Positions 18,065-30,739 are shown, counted from the stretch's first letter. The stretch is 64,000 nucleotides of DNA from Bathymodiolus brooksi (GCA_963680875.1 OY804583.1:35205331-35269330); one strand, 5' to 3'. Notes: generated by a model not told the origin, from the sequence alone. Translations and numbers: made by a program.

Positions 18065-18070
18065 ACCAGG
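18065..18070. repeat. Target-site duplication ACCAGG, right
   Basis: Second copy of the 6-bp target sequence; see 7001-7006. Confidence 0.95.
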
Positions 18071-18330
18071 ATTCATTTCTATTCCTGATATTATAAGCAA
18101 AATACACATCACAATGCACAAGAAGACGTAGTTATTAACATATTCCAGCGATTTTGATTTAACTAATTGGTCGCTAGTTTGAACGGTACTACCTGAAAGG
18201 TTAGCGCGATATTTATAATGAAGCGAAAAATAAAAACTGTAATAGGCAACGCAACAATACCATGAATGGCAAAAAAATATATACCTATTAATTCTAATAT
18301 TGTTAGCCGTTTATTATTTTTAACAGTACG
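18065..18330 (-). pseudogene. LINE ORF2 N-terminus with degenerate 2A-like motif
   Basis: The minus strand reads a hydrophobic CIVMCILLIISG followed by IEMNPG at the Polinton boundary. The codons on the far side of the Polinton (7006 downward) begin with Pro-Gly of the duplicated target and continue in the same frame into the endonuclease, so this is the missing N-terminal end of the LINE ORF2. Hydrophobic stretch plus NPGP is the layout of the 2A-like sequences known in APE-type LINEs; the usual Asp before (V/I)E is Gly here, so self-separation may be lost. Confidence 0.75.
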
Positions 18331-20325
18331 TGCTAAACAATAGAACCGACCGGTGCTCTCTCTGTGTTGTACCACGTCAGTACTCATGAATCATGTCATA
18401 CCCGTTGGTACATGTAGCACGAATAAAACGTGAGAGAGAGCAGTATCAGTTAGGAGTTCAATCAACACGTAGGTCACCAATGTCAGATTCACCATTGAAG
18501 GATTTGTGAGAATAGTGCAAAACAAATTAAAAAGGGTGTGCATAGAAAAGAAGTAACATAAGTGATCAATATTATGGATAATAACGTGATTATGGAAAGT
18601 AGGATACGAGGTACTGTAGTATGTATGCGGAATTTACGAAGTTCGAATATGTTCCCTAAGATATTGTAGGACGTGTGATTATGGTGCTCGGATTATTTAC
18701 AAAAACAAAATCAAACAAATAATACACAACATAAAATATGTGAAATACATGTATCAAGATACATTTTTTTTGGTAAGGTCTGCACTCGACGCTTGGAAAC
18801 GAAAACATATATACAAAAACAAAATCAAACAAGCATAAACAAAACATAGAATATATAAAATAGAATATATGAAATACATGTACATGTATCAAGATATATT
18901 TTTATAAGCAAATAGAACTAATGGAGCGCAGACTTATTGATAGGGTTAAGGTAGATCACCCTGAAGAAAATGAGGTTAAAATGTTAACCAATTACAAATC
19001 AGTAATGTAAATTGAGCTGTTTCGATTGAAATATTGTCATCATTGGGCTACATTTGTAAATCGGCTTGCTTGTACACAATAGAAATATTGCACGCTAAAG
19101 CGGCATTTACGTGCAGGTTTAATATCTTTGATGCAACTGCAGTAGAACTATATTCATTAACTATAATGTACATAAATTAAAATACTATTATCTTGCATTG
19201 TGTTTACGACTTATTAAAAAACCCATCTGAGATTACTATATGCTACATTGAGTTTACGACGACGGGAATAACTGGTCAATCAATAATCACTACTCCAAAT
19301 TCCCAGTTGGTGGACATAAGATATTATCAATGAAATAAGCTGAAAAATTTTGAGGAATAGCCATACATGTACATGTACAATGTACTTATGCATGTATGTA
19401 CACTCATTTAACATATTTAGATTAATTTGATATTTAGAAAAGGCTGGGATATAAATAAACATGAAATATATGTACCTATGAGAACGTCCAATTATAGTTA
19501 AAAGGTCAACAATTCAAGATCCAAATATGCGGTTGAGCTGATTTAACTGGATAATTAAAATGACCACACATAATTTAAGCGATTTACAATATGTCGACAA
19601 ACCAATTAGATGATATCCATACTTATATACATGTATACACTCACGTGTAAACGTATTTAGAAATAGTATACGTCTCGGCTGGTGTATTTTTGTAAACAAA
19701 CATAACTAATCGAGCGCAGTACTGAAAAGGTCAAGGTTGGTCACACAATAGAAATGTTAGCCAATTACAAAACAGAAGTGAGCTACTTTAATTAGAGGAT
19801 TTTCATGAATGAACTAAAGTTGAGTTGATACTCCAACATGTATTCATGTAAACAATAGTCATATTGTACGTTAATTTAAATACTACGACAATTACGACCA
19901 TATTTGGAATAATTGAACAGCTCAATCGGAATATCTGTAGTAAAAGAATATTCATTTGTGTCTTTCATGTACGATATTACATTTTGTTTACTATGATAAG
20001 AAATAGGGTTACTGTGAGAAGATCAACCAATTTAGTACAACGCAGGAATTGCAGTATATAAAAAAAAAATATATACAAATAACTGAGTAAAACAGAAGTT
20101 TACGCGAGACAGTGTAAACGAACTGAGTAACCATAACATGCATATACATGATATTATATATCTATATAATAATTATGTTTAACATGTAAGATACACGTAA
20201 TAATTAGTACAGTAGAAAAAAATTGAAGTATGGTCATACTACATTGTTGATATATATAGAGATATTTAGAAAATAAACAGTCAACAATTCAACAAGTCAT
20301 TTTATTTAATGAACAGTTAGCTAGA
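18331..20325. other. AT-rich spacer between LINE ORF1 and ORF2, with a short direct repeat
   Basis: No gene seen. Bases about 18698-18775 and 18810-18905 are direct repeats (ACAAAAACAAAATCAAACAA then GAAATACATGTA). The spacer is far longer than a normal ORF1-ORF2 gap, so it probably includes a further insertion whose ends I could not find. Confidence 0.4.
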
Positions 20326-21172
20326 TTATTCGGGCAGGGTATATGATGGATCTAGTTGAACTGCAACCTGTAGAAATCGATCTATTGTGTTCGTTTCATA
20401 TATTCGGCCGTGTCTATCTTTAAGGCGAATGTTGCCATTTGTTGTCCATACTTGTTCTACGGATTTGTTCTTTTGAAGTTGTCTTGCTAAGAAAAATATT
20501 TTGTTTCTAGTGTGAGTTAGATCTTCATTGATGAAGACATACTTAAAGTCTCTTGACAGCTTCAAATTTTCCGACATTTCATTAGTCTGATTTTAACTGA
20601 TGGGTCGGACAGACGGACAATTATTTGTGTGGGCTTTCTGTGTGATACCTGGCGACCGCTACATTTACCAACCCAATGTGATCTGATGACGTCTTCTAGT
20701 TTGTGGTCTGGGTCGATTTCAGACATTATTTTAAGAACAGCAGTAGTTGTTTCATCTCTTGTCGCACGCTCGGATAAACCAGAAATTCTAACTAAACTAC
20801 GGCGACCATACTGCTCCAGTGCGTCAAGGTCTTTTTGTAATTGTTTATTTTCAGTTTCCAGTTTTGAAATTTTCTGGACTAATGATTCTGTTTTTGCGTG
20901 TATGATTTTGTTGATATCAGCAAGTATTTCAGCCTTAACTGCTTTGGATATTTTTATAATATCTTCTTCAGTTATGGACATCTTTTGTGACAAGAGTGGT
21001 TGTACAAATTCAATCGCGTCAGCCATCTCGTTATTATTTGAGGAATTGGTTTCAGAGTCAGACAGAGAATCGAAAGGTTCGGATCTTGCCTTTTTTATAT
21101 CTACTCGTTCAGGAGGGGTATGGTGCTAGTGCGAATATGTCGTTTTTGTATCGGAGTCGATTGATTATTGGA
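20326..21172 (-). pseudogene. LINE ORF1 (coiled coil, RRM-like and C-terminal domain)
   Basis: The frame runs from MADAIEFVQ (21026) through a coiled coil (IHAKTESLVQKISKLETENK), an RRM-like part (RRSLVRISGL ... QIIVRL) and, after a slip near 20570, a C-terminal domain (FKYVFINEDLTHTRNKIF, VWTTNGNIRLKDR) to TAA 20326. A possible earlier start at 21172 (MSNNQSTPIQ) needs another slip near 21125. ORF1 proteins of this kind coat LINE RNA. Strand and position fit the LINE whose ORF2 lies at 18330-4058. Confidence 0.78.
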
Positions 21173-21524
21173 CATCTGATATATTGTCAATTTACTTTCA
21201 ATGTAACTAAACTGTCCACGCCAAACAAATCAATGTGTATTCAAAATGTAAATAGAATTAATGGCGGACATAATATCCATCAATACCTCATTTTGTTTTG
21301 ATTTCGTGAGTAGTGTTCACCGGGTTCCTTTTAACAATGTCCAACTCCAGGTATATATAATAACAATTAAAATTGTTCTTTACATACAATTGTCACAATT
21401 ATCACATATTTCATAGGGCTATGTACCTAGGAATTTTTTTTTTTCACATTATTGCAAAAAAAAAATGCGCTCTTGGAAAAACACCACTTCTACTTCTCGG
21501 ACATGCGCATTATGTTGGACATTA
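21173..21524. other. No gene seen; likely LINE 5' UTR or flank
   Basis: AT-rich with two homopolymer runs at 21428 and 21457. It lies upstream of LINE ORF1 and ends at the SINE at 21525. Confidence 0.4.
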
Positions 21525-21850
21525 ATAGCCGTATCGGTGGTGTAATGATTAGATAGCTCGCCTTGCGTGGGGTAGATCGTAGGTTCGAACCCTGATCGGG
21601 TCAAACCAAAGGCTATTAAATTGGTATTTGTTGTTTCTCCGCTAAGAACGCAACATTAAGCAAAGACTGGTTGGCTTGGAAAACAGGATAATATGTCCAG
21701 TGGGGCGACATGTCTATCCGTAAACTGTTGTTTCAGTGAGTTACCACTATAAAAATCCAACTAAGCGTGTTGGTCTAATACAAAGCGGACCTCATCATCA
21801 CGTTGTTGAAAATTACCTTTTCATCACCATCATATAGCTGAATAATTGAT
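21525..21850 (+). repeat. tRNA-headed SINE with intact A and B boxes (unit U1 start)
   Basis: A box GGTGGTGTAATGATTAG (21537) and B box GGTTCGAACCC (21584). The body continues through TTTCTCCGCTAAG and GTTTCAGTGAGTTACCAC. Copies with the same downstream context are at 33998 and 52985. Confidence 0.85.
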
Positions 21851-22144
21851 GAGTTGAATTTAAACAGCATCACTCTTGCACTCCTTTTGGCCATTGTGTT
21901 GTTTGTCCTTCGGTTTACGACTTCTGATTACCTGTTTGGTATCTTTAAACTTTTCTTGCTCCTAGGCTGCAGTCATCGCAACAAAGATTATTTGGTCGTC
22001 ATCACAATCTGGTTGACCGTTGCGAAACATCCATCTCTCAAAAGATAATATGTCTTTTCCTTTCTAAGTAGTTTATTTTCTTTCCTGTATCTTCGACAAG
22101 ATTTTTACCACAGATATATTCCACTGGTCGTAAACACTTCCCGG

Positions 22145-23095
22145 TCATTTTCTCATTCATGACTTATCACGGGTTGTAACTAGATCAACACGGCGGGTGC
22201 CACTAGTAGAGCAGGAACTGTTTACCCTTCTGGAGCACCTGAGTTCACCCCCGGTTTTTGGTGGGGTTCGTGTTACTAGATCTTTAGTTTTATGTGTATG
22301 TTTTGTAGATCGTTGTTTGTCTTTTTGTACTTTTTTCTTTTGGCTCTTGAGTTGTCTGCTTTTCTTGAATTTACGGATTCTGATTATCCCTTTGGTATCT
22401 TCAAACTCTGCTTAGCTATGTATATGTGTGTAATACGGCGGGTGTCTTATAAGAAGAATAGTCTGCTTACTCTTCGCTAGCACCTGAGTTCACCCGCGGT
22501 TTTTTGTGGGATCCATGTTGCTCATCTTTTTATTTTTCAGTGTTATTTTGTGTTTTGTTTGTCTTCGCTATGTGTCTTGTGTGACCAATGTTGCCAGTGT
22601 CGGTGAATAGTCCATTAGTGATTGCCTTTCGGGTTTCTACGTTTGTTTAACCCTGCCCCCTTTTAATGACAGTGTTTGTACCAAGCTAGTTAAGTAGTCG
22701 GCTACCTATATGCGTGTTAAGGGTATCGATTTTGTCTCCATTTATATGATTTTGGTATTGTTCTGACGTTGTGTGTTTGCTTTGTGCTTTGCTGTTGTTT
22801 TTTTTTATTAATAATATATGTAGGAGGAGTTCGAAGATACCAAAGGGGTAATCAGAATCCGTATATCGAAGAAGAACAGACAACACAATGGCCTAGAAAA
22901 AAGTACAAAAGGACAAACAGCGATTTGCAAAAAATACACATAAGACTAAATATGGAGCAACACCAACCCCACTGAAAACCGGGATGAACTAAGGTGCTCC
23001 GGAAGGGACAGTGGTTCCTGCTCCACTAGTGACACTCGTCGTGTTAATCTAGTTACAAACCCGGTGATAAGTCAAGAATGAGAAAAGGACCGGAA
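22145..23095. mobile_element. Fold-back element, copy 1
   Basis: Bases 22150-22405 (TCATTCATGACTTATCAC ... TTTGGTATCTTCAAACTC) are the reverse complement of 22830-23085 (GAGTTCGAAGATACCAAAGG ... ATAAGTCAAGAATGAGA), around a 420-bp centre. No coding capacity. Copies with the same flanks are at 34625-35570 and 53510-54350, and single arms occur at 2925, 25745, 32170, 43730, 45180 and 51905. Confidence 0.82.
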
Positions 23096-24180
23096 ATATG
23101 GCGTCAAATACAACAGTTAGTAACTGTATCAAACAAGACGTTCGGGACGAACTTGTCCTCAACATTTGCTATAAGATGTAGTGTACTGCTCCTTCGTGTC
23201 TGAATTAAGATTTTGTAAGACAGAATTGCATAGAATGCAAACATTTGTCATTAACGTTGATTTTTTGTGAAAAAAACATGTTTTAATCTAACGTTGCACG
23301 TCTTCCATGGTATGGGTACTGGTCAACCCTGAATTGATAGCATGGCCAAAGTGGCGAATATGACCATTTGGGGGAGGGGGTTGTCAGGTTATAACATGGC
23401 AAGTCAGAAAATGAACCATATATACATTTGTAGTAGGTAACATGCTTGGAGAATACCATTCTCTCTGTACGTTAAAGTCCTCTATTGTAGATTTTGGAAA
23501 AGAGAAGGAACATTGTAACTGCTACAAAAGTCAAAACGTTTGGTTCTTGCTCAAATCCCTACACATGTTCAGTTCTCCACCGTGGCACATTATTGAACAA
23601 ACCATCGACCACAAGTCGCTGACAAATGTTTGTCACATAAAATTTGTATCGAGTACACCTAGACATTCCTCGAATCGAGTTAGCATCTTGAACTGTGGTT
23701 ATAGGCATTGATTGACCAAGCAAATTAAACAAACATACAAAAGAAATTGCTGCTTTCCATTTAATAATAAAGAGCAAATACGAGAAATATGTGAGATATT
23801 ATAAAATACAAAGTAAGCACAATATGTTTTTTTGCATTTTTACGCGAGTTATTTCCCTTACAATGAACAAAATGGTAACCGATCTAGCAAGAGCAATGAC
23901 TTTCAATATAATGTTCTCCTATTTTGTGGATATTTAAAGCTTGTTTAAAGCGAGATCAATTTTTTAGCAAAGAGGAAATTCACAAGTTGCTACAACATGG
24001 AATTTACATTTTCAATAAATTATGGGAGGAAATATGTTATTTCAATAGCCCTTAGAATGAAAGGGGCCCTACTGTCCACATTAAGGGGAAATGACTCCTG
24101 CCATATGTATAATTCTAGAAGTCGAAAATGTGGAAATGGTCTACATGATGTACATACTAAAAATAGTTATTAGACAAAAT
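23096..24180 (+). repeat. Unit U1, right part (truncated before the peptide gene)
   Basis: Matches 35570-36560 and 54340-55770 in order (landmarks CTTCCATGGTATGGGTACTGG at 23306, GGGGGAGGGGGTTGTCAGG). It stops at about 24180 after AAAATGTGGAAATGG, so the secreted-peptide exons are missing. No intact gene. Confidence 0.75.
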
Positions 24181-24189
24181 CTTTATTCT

Positions 24190-25310
24190 TCTGTGTTGTG
24201 GTTTATGGACCATTGTTAATCTGTTAGTTCGTTTGCCTGTCATTGTATTGTTACGTTACGGCCCGTCATGGTCATGATCGTATGGTAGTTCGATATACAA
24301 CTACATATGCAATCAGTGCCTATCACCAATGATGTTTGTGAGTTCGAAACTCGATCAGGACTAGGTGTACAACATTATGTGATGAAGTTTGTCAGTGACT
24401 TGCGACAGGTCGGTGGTTTTCTCCGGGTCCTCCGGTTTCCTCCACCAATAAAACTGACTGCCACGATATAACTGAAATATTGTTCAAAGTAGTGCTAAAC
24501 ACCATCAAGCAAACAAACAAACAAACGTACTGCTACGGTACCTAGTTTACCTCTTTGGTATTTTCCACATTTTCGCAGTTGTGGGTTATGAATATTTAAT
24601 GCCACTATCGAGTACATCGCACCATAGGCCAAAGGCACGAGAGGAGCTAACCATTACCCCACAGAAGCGGTTTCTAATGATATTAAAAATACCTTAAAGG
24701 GAATTTTGTCCAAATTCATGACCACAATTTGATGAATAAATTATAACTTAATGTAAGTTGTCGAAATGAGCGTATAGACGTTGGATTAAATTCAACTTAT
24801 AAAAGACATTCCTATCTCTACTTAATTTGAGCGAGAACGATTCGTGCCTTTGGTCTTTGGGGCAATGTGTTCGATAGTGGCATTAAACATTCATAACTCA
24901 CAACTGAGAAAGGTTGAAAAATACCAAACAGGGAAATTAGAAACCGTAACAATATGTTTGCCTTATGGTGTTTAACGCCACTTTCAACAATATTTCAGCT
25001 ATATCGTGGTGGTTTGTTTTATTGTCGGAGGAAACAGGAGGACTCGGACAAAACTACCGACCTGTCGCAAGTCACTGACAAACGTCATCACAAAATGCTG
25101 TACTCCTCGCCTTAATCGAGGTTCGACCCCACAACATCAGTGGTGATAGGAACTGATTGCATAGGTAGTTGTAATTCCAACTACCATACGATAACGACGA
25201 TGACGGCCCGTAACATAACAATACAATGACAAACAAGCGAAAAAAAGATAAACAATAGTTTAGAAAACACTACACAGAACATTAAAGATTAAGATTGAAC
25301 AACAAACCTA
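24190..25310. mobile_element. Palindromic family-A element, arms about 555 bp
   Basis: The plus-strand family-A sequence (24190-24745) is followed by its reverse complement (24745-25310), meeting at about 24745 (TGATGAATAAATTATAAC). Each arm holds the SINE-like tail (GCCACGATATAACTGAAATA at 24461 and the mirror at about 24995). The right arm runs into the 51-bp array. Confidence 0.75.
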
Positions 25311-25710
25311 CAAAAAAACATAGGTGAACCAGGGTACTTAAGATTGAGCAACAGACCTACACAAAGCCCCGTGGGTGAACCAGGGTACTTAAGATTGAAC
25401 AACATACCTACACAAAGCCCCGTGGGTGAACCAGGGTACTTAAGATTGAACAACAAACCTACACAAAAAAACCGTGTGTGAACCAAGGTACTTAAGATTT
25501 AGCAACATACCTACACAAAACACCGTGGGTGAACCAGGGTACTTAAGATTGAGCAACATATCTACACAAAACCCCGCGGGTGAACCAGGGTACTTAAGAT
25601 TGAGCAACATACCTACACAAAACCCCGTGGGTGAACCAGGATACTTAAGATTGAGCAACAGATCTACACAAAACCCCGTGAGTTAACCAGGGTACTTCAG
25701 CTTAAATGAA
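25289..25710 (-). repeat. 51-bp minisatellite, about 8 copies
   Basis: Each unit carries GTGAACCAGGGTACTTAAG, at 25324, 25375, 25426 and so on every 51 bp. Because 51 is a multiple of three, reading frames stay open through the array on both strands; these are not genes. The same unit occurs once or twice at the ends of other family-A copies (1-110, 43800, 45330). Confidence 0.9.
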
Positions 25711-25969
25711 ATTAAATGAGTCATAGTTGAAAGCAAGAAGAGTTTGAAGATACCAAAAAGGTAATCAGAATCCGTATATCGAAGAAGAACAGACAACACA
25801 ATGGCCAAAAGAAAAAGTACAAAAGGACAAACTACGATCTACAAAACATACACAGAAAACTAAAGATCGAGTAACACGTACCCTACTAAAAACAGGGGGT
25901 GGAAAAAACATATTCATTTTATATATAATATATCATAATTGGTAAGGTATTTTTTAAAAGAGTGCACTC

Positions 25970-26112
25970 GACTCGCAGCCGCAAGTGATAAAGTTTACCA
26001 GTTGCTTGCCCATGGTCTGTGATTCTCTCCGGGTACTTCGGATTCTTACACCACTAGAACTGGTCGCCATGACATAGCTGAGATATTGCTGAAAGTGGTG
26101 TTAGCCAGTCAA
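25970..26112 (+). repeat. SINE tail copy
   Basis: It reads CCGCAAGTGATAAAGTTTACC through CCATGACATAGCTGAGATAT to GTGGTGTTA, the same tail as 9925-10060 and the reverse of 43310-43450. Confidence 0.75.
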
Positions 26113-26545
26113 TGGGGTTTGTAATTAATATTTCGCATGCACAATAGCGACCCCACACCATAATGTGTGAAAACAGAAATATCCTTTTGTGGTTTAAATG
26201 CGTATTAGCTGCATTACATGTAAACTGATTAAGGCCTTTAACTAGAACAGGGAAAGATGTACGCTTGAGTGAAATAGTGTTGTAATAAAAGATCGTGAAC
26301 GTAATGTACAAGTATGAAAAAATTTCAATGTATATTTTAAATGAGGTTGAAACAAGTCACCATTTGATATCAATTCGTTTGTATTTCATTTTGACGAATT
26401 TAATTACGGAAGACGGATCACAACCATATTTTTATTTAGATTGCAACTCAGCTGTGTTTTTTTCATAGCCTATAATAAAATTAAAAAATATGCATCACAC
26501 TGTCGGAACCGTTCCAGCATTCAATAGAAAAATCGTTGAAATGTG
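26095..26545 (+). repeat. Inverted repeat flanking unit U5, left arm
   Basis: Reverse complement of 30235-30705, about 85-90% alike by eye (landmarks GGGGTCGC..., TTAACTAGAACAGG, GAACCGTTCCAGCATTCAAT). The two arms enclose the inverted peptide-gene unit 27000-29885. Confidence 0.75.
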
Positions 26546-27080
26546 TAAATTCGATATTCCTAGCACACATATATATGATCCCTCCTGGCTTAGTTCAGGT
26601 ACTTCAATAAAAAGTGACGGGGTTAAACCAGTAGACAATATATTTTTCTAAGGCATTTCTCTTATTTAAAAAAAAAACAATACAAAGCGAAAATCGAGAA
26701 TGGAATCATTTATTTTTCTTTACATATGAAATCAGAAATGTTCCATTCAATATCCAGTTATACATAACTATTATACTACTTGAATTTCCTTAGTCAGATT
26801 ATTTATTTTCTCCCAAGTCTGGCAAAATTACCTATTAGTGCGAAAATTTAAATCAGAAATAATTAAAAAAAAAAAAAAAAAAAAAATGAAAAGCACCCCT
26901 CCTTGAAGTATATCTATGTATAGTGTTTGAGGAAAATATATATTTTGTATGCAGAGTGTAATGTCACTATGAAGCCATTATTTGGCCAGTAATATTAATT
27001 TTTAACTGTTTTAAATACCGAAATGAAAAAAATATATATCTAATCACTTATACTCAACGAAAAATTTCAAGACAAATGTT
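26546..27080. other. No gene seen
   Basis: AT-rich sequence with a 24-A run near 26865-26886. Confidence 0.5.
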
Positions 27081-27189
27081 GCAATAAGGTCGCCCTCAAA
27101 AGATCTTTACGTAAATTAACATTGGTACAGCGAGCTCTTGGTAATGGACGAAGTAGATATGCTAGAGATGTCAACCAGAAACAGCAAAG

Positions 27190-28045
27190 TGTTAAAATAC
27201 CATCAAAGCAGTACTACTCGAGGATATAAGACAAGAAATCAGAGAGGCAAACGAGAAACGTCATCTGCGCATGTCAAAGGGAAGAGCACATGCAGCGAGA
27301 GTGGCAAGAGATGCACAAACCTTCAAGAACGTTCACAAATGAATGCTTGCTAAGACAGAAGATGCGGGTAAATGATTAAAAATACAATGTAATTGTCACA
27401 TGGTTTAACATGGGCGTTTATTACCCTCTTATTAGTATGCACAAAGGCTTAAACTTTTCTCTTACTACAAAAATGAAACCTATCTAAATCGAAGCTCCTG
27501 GGGACCAGCTTTTGGATTCGGAATAGACGATGTTCGGTTTATACAGGTTGATATAATTGAGAGTTCTTACATTAGGACTTGTACAGTTCGCTTTATACAG
27601 GGTTCGGCATAGACAGGTTTCACAGTAGTTTGCAAGAGGTTTAAATGACAATTTATTTTAATTACATTTATGCTGTATCTATTTTGTCGATATACAAACA
27701 TCTAATAACATCCTGTATGAGATCACTGTAGTTAAGTTAACCTGTAGCTCATATTTAACCGTCCAATCATATTTATGATAGTAAAATTATAATGATCAAT
27801 CAGAAAACAGCTCTCAGCTTATGTTCGGTTTAACTATGAAAAAAACAAAGTGACTACCACCAGAAAAGCAAAATCCACATTTTTAGTTTGGACAGATTAA
27901 AACATAAATATCGTAAATAATGTAATTATTAAATTTTAAACATCTTGATAGCAATATAGCAACCGCTCCTGTGTATACAGTTTATTTTTCACAGATTTTT
28001 TACAATGCCAACGTCTTGTGAGTAATAAAATATGGAAGTCATTAA
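27190..28045 (+). pseudogene. Secreted-peptide gene, diverged pseudogene (U5)
   Basis: In the frame near 27230-27360 the translation (RMSKGRAHAARVARDAQ, then a TGA, then LAKTEDAG) lines up with the C-terminal half of the intact peptide exons at 58212-58458 and 62146-62392. The signal-peptide half is unrecognisable, and an internal stop is present. The splice donor (GGTAAATGATT at 27368) and, about 630 bp on, the acceptor TTTTTCACAG with exon 2 (CAATGCCAACGTCTTGTG, about 27995-28040) are still legible. Confidence 0.6.
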
Positions 28046-29885
28046 TTTTAAAATAGACGGAAGATATCAAAACATTGTTGGAAGAGTATTATATCACTTG
28101 CGTACAGATGGACGACAAAAGATGGTATTGGGTTAGGGTTATGGTGTTGAACGGCACTATCAACAATATTTCAGTTATATCGTGGCTATCCGTTTTATTG
28201 ATGTTGAAATCCGTGGCTGACTATCGTTTCCTTTGTATGTGGTATGATGGCATTGTACCCATCTTATATTTAAATGATGGTACCAACTATCGGCTTTCTC
28301 CAGTAGAACTAATATTATACATGTGAGAAATTCTGTGACACGAAGATAAAATATATGCTATGAATAATGATCAAAATAAAGGCAGTCTTTTTAATACAAA
28401 ATAGTTCGCCTAGTTGTGAGTTGGAATTTTACTAGCTTGTGGAAAACTCCTTTAGCCACGAGGGAGGCTTACACTAGGTTAGCCCCACCAATCTCTACGT
28501 TTTCAGAATATTTACATTTTCTAAATAATAATCCTTGGACCTCGCGAAATAGTATTCAAAAGCAAAATATGTTATTTGTTTTATATAAATCAATACTTGC
28601 TCTATGATTTCTACTCTAGATTGCTTTCTAAATCAACCAAATTTCCATAGTGTTAGATTCACATCTTTCATGTTGGTATTTATTTAAAATATTAATATTA
28701 TGAAAAGAAAGTGTAAACAGTGATGGTCAACAATTGCATCGTTATCATCAAAAAGGACAATTACCTCTCACCAACAAACACACGCGAACACACAAGTTGT
28801 AATTCCATGTACATGTCTGAACAGTTGCAGATTCGAAACTTTTCATTATATCTTATTAACCTTTTCTTATTTTAGGTAAGCCTTGACTTTGATGATAGGA
28901 TAAAGAACCACATATAGATTGCAGGACAAAGAACAACCACCTAACATCATTACTTGGTGATGCACTAAATTGAACTGACATTATTTCATAATCCAGTCAT
29001 CCATAGCTTATTAAAGCTACATTTTTCTAATTTAAGCTATATTTTTCTAATTTAAAACTATATTTTTCTAATTTAAAACTATAATTTTCTAATTTAAAAC
29101 TATATTTTTCTAATTTAGATATATATTTTTCTATTATATATTTTTGGTATGTACTTCATATAGACCATTTCCACATTTTGGACTTCTAGAATAATACATA
29201 TGACAGGGGTTATTTTCCCTTAATGTGGACAGTAGGTCCCCTTTCATTCTAAGGTCTATGAAAATAACATACTTCCTCCCATAATCTATTGAAAATGTAA
29301 ATCCCATGTTGTAACAACTTGTGGATTTTCTCTTTGCTAAAAAAATAACCTCATTTTAAACAAGTTTTAAATATCCACAAAATAGGAGAACATTATATTG
29401 AAAGTCATTACTCTTGCTAGATCGGTTACCATTTTGCTCATCGTAAGGGAAATAACTCGCGTAAAAAGAATATTGTGCTTACATTGTATTTTATAATATC
29501 TCACATATTTCTCTTATTTGCTAACTCGATTCGAGGAATGTCTAGATGTACTCGATACAAATTTTATGTGACAAACATGTGTAAGCGACTTGTGGTCTAT
29601 GGTTTGTTCAATAATAAAAGCTATGAGCCACGGTGGAGAACTGGGCATGTGTGGGGATTTGAGTAAGAACCAAACGTTTTAACCTTTGTAGCGGCTACAA
29701 TAGAGGTCTTTAACGTACAGAGAGAATGGTATTCTCCAAACATGTTACCTACTATAGATGGCTCATTGTCTGACTTGCCATGATATAACCTGACAACCAC
29801 GTCCCCCAAATAGTCATATTCGCCACTTTGGCCATGCTAACAATTCAGGGTTGACCAGTACCCATACCATGGAAGACGTTGATGA
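28046..29885 (-). repeat. Unit U5, remainder (inverted copy)
   Basis: It matches, inverted, 35770-37640 and 54490-57540, and directly 63060-64000. It includes 21-bp TTTTCTAATTTAAAACTATA repeats at 29030-29130 and the end mark CCATGGAAGACGT at 29868. The open frame at 28075-28326 crosses a SINE-like tail (ACAATATTTCAGTTATATCG) and I do not call it a gene. Confidence 0.75.
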
Positions 29886-30030
29886 AGCTTGTCGGTCAAG
29901 CGAAATATCCGTCAACTTGATTATTATAGTCTTTTGTAGACTTATAGTTATATTTGTTATATTTTAGCATCTTTGTTAGGTGTTGTTGTGCTACATTTTA
30001 GACGTTTATATATATATATATATATATGTA
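29886..30030 (+). repeat. Hammerhead-like segment, copy 2
   Basis: It matches 2497-2640 closely (GATGAAGCTTGTCGGTCAAG ... ACATTTTAGACGTTTATATA). The hairpin GCTTG/CAAGC and GAAA are kept; the first core base is T (TTGATGA), so it would not fold as an active core. Confidence 0.5.
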
Positions 30031-30234
30031 ATATATTGATATAAGATTGTTTTATGTGTATATTATGACCTGTAATTGAGAGATGAGACTTAAATAAAAT
30101 ATTGAATTAAATTGATTGAATTACTAAATGTGTTGAAGTTTATTCTTATAATCTTCATATCATTGTCTTATTTTAAATCACAAAATTATATGAAGATTAT
30201 GAGGAAAAACTTAATAGGGATAGCGAATTTACCT

Positions 30235-30705
30235 ATTTCTACGATTGTTCTATTGAATGCTGGAACTGTTCCGACATTGTGATATATATGTTTTTCATTT
30301 TATTATAGGTTATGAACAAAAAGCAGCTGAGTTGCAATTGCTAAAAAAAAAAAATGGTTGTGATCGTCTTCCGTAATTAAAATCGTCAAAATGAAATACA
30401 ACCGAATTGATATCAAATGGCGACTTGTTTCAACCTCATTTAAAATATACCTTGAAATTCTTTCAAACTTATACATCACGTTCACGATCTGTTATTACAA
30501 CACTATTAATATATTTCACTCAAGTGTACATTTTGTTCCTGTTCTAGTTAAAGGACTTTATCAAACAGAATCATACAGTTTACATGTAATGCAGTTAATA
30601 CGCATTTAAACGACAGAAAAATATTTCTATTTTCTACACCTTTTGGTGTGGGGTCGCTATTGTGCATGCGAAATATTAATTGCAAACCCCATTGGCTGGC
30701 TATAT
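30235..30705 (-). repeat. Inverted repeat flanking unit U5, right arm
   Basis: Mate of 26095-26545. Confidence 0.75.
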
Positions 30706-30739
30706 GCTGCGTGTTTAGAATATTCTGGTTTTTTTCTCG

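Noticed and set aside
21525..21610. Possible tRNA gene (A and B boxes)
   Set aside because: The head is followed by a conserved SINE body, and the same structure recurs many times with decayed boxes; no acceptor-stem pairing was found.
25289..25686. Overlapping open frames on both strands with a 17-residue periodic protein
   Set aside because: The period is 51 bp, a multiple of three, so frames stay open by arithmetic. The unit is a non-coding minisatellite also found at transposon ends.
28075..28326. 83-codon frame, also seen at 37344-37637 and 63057-63362
   Set aside because: It crosses a SINE-like tail (ACAATATTTCAGTTATATCG) and overlaps peptide exon 2 in another frame. Similarity between copies follows from unit duplication.
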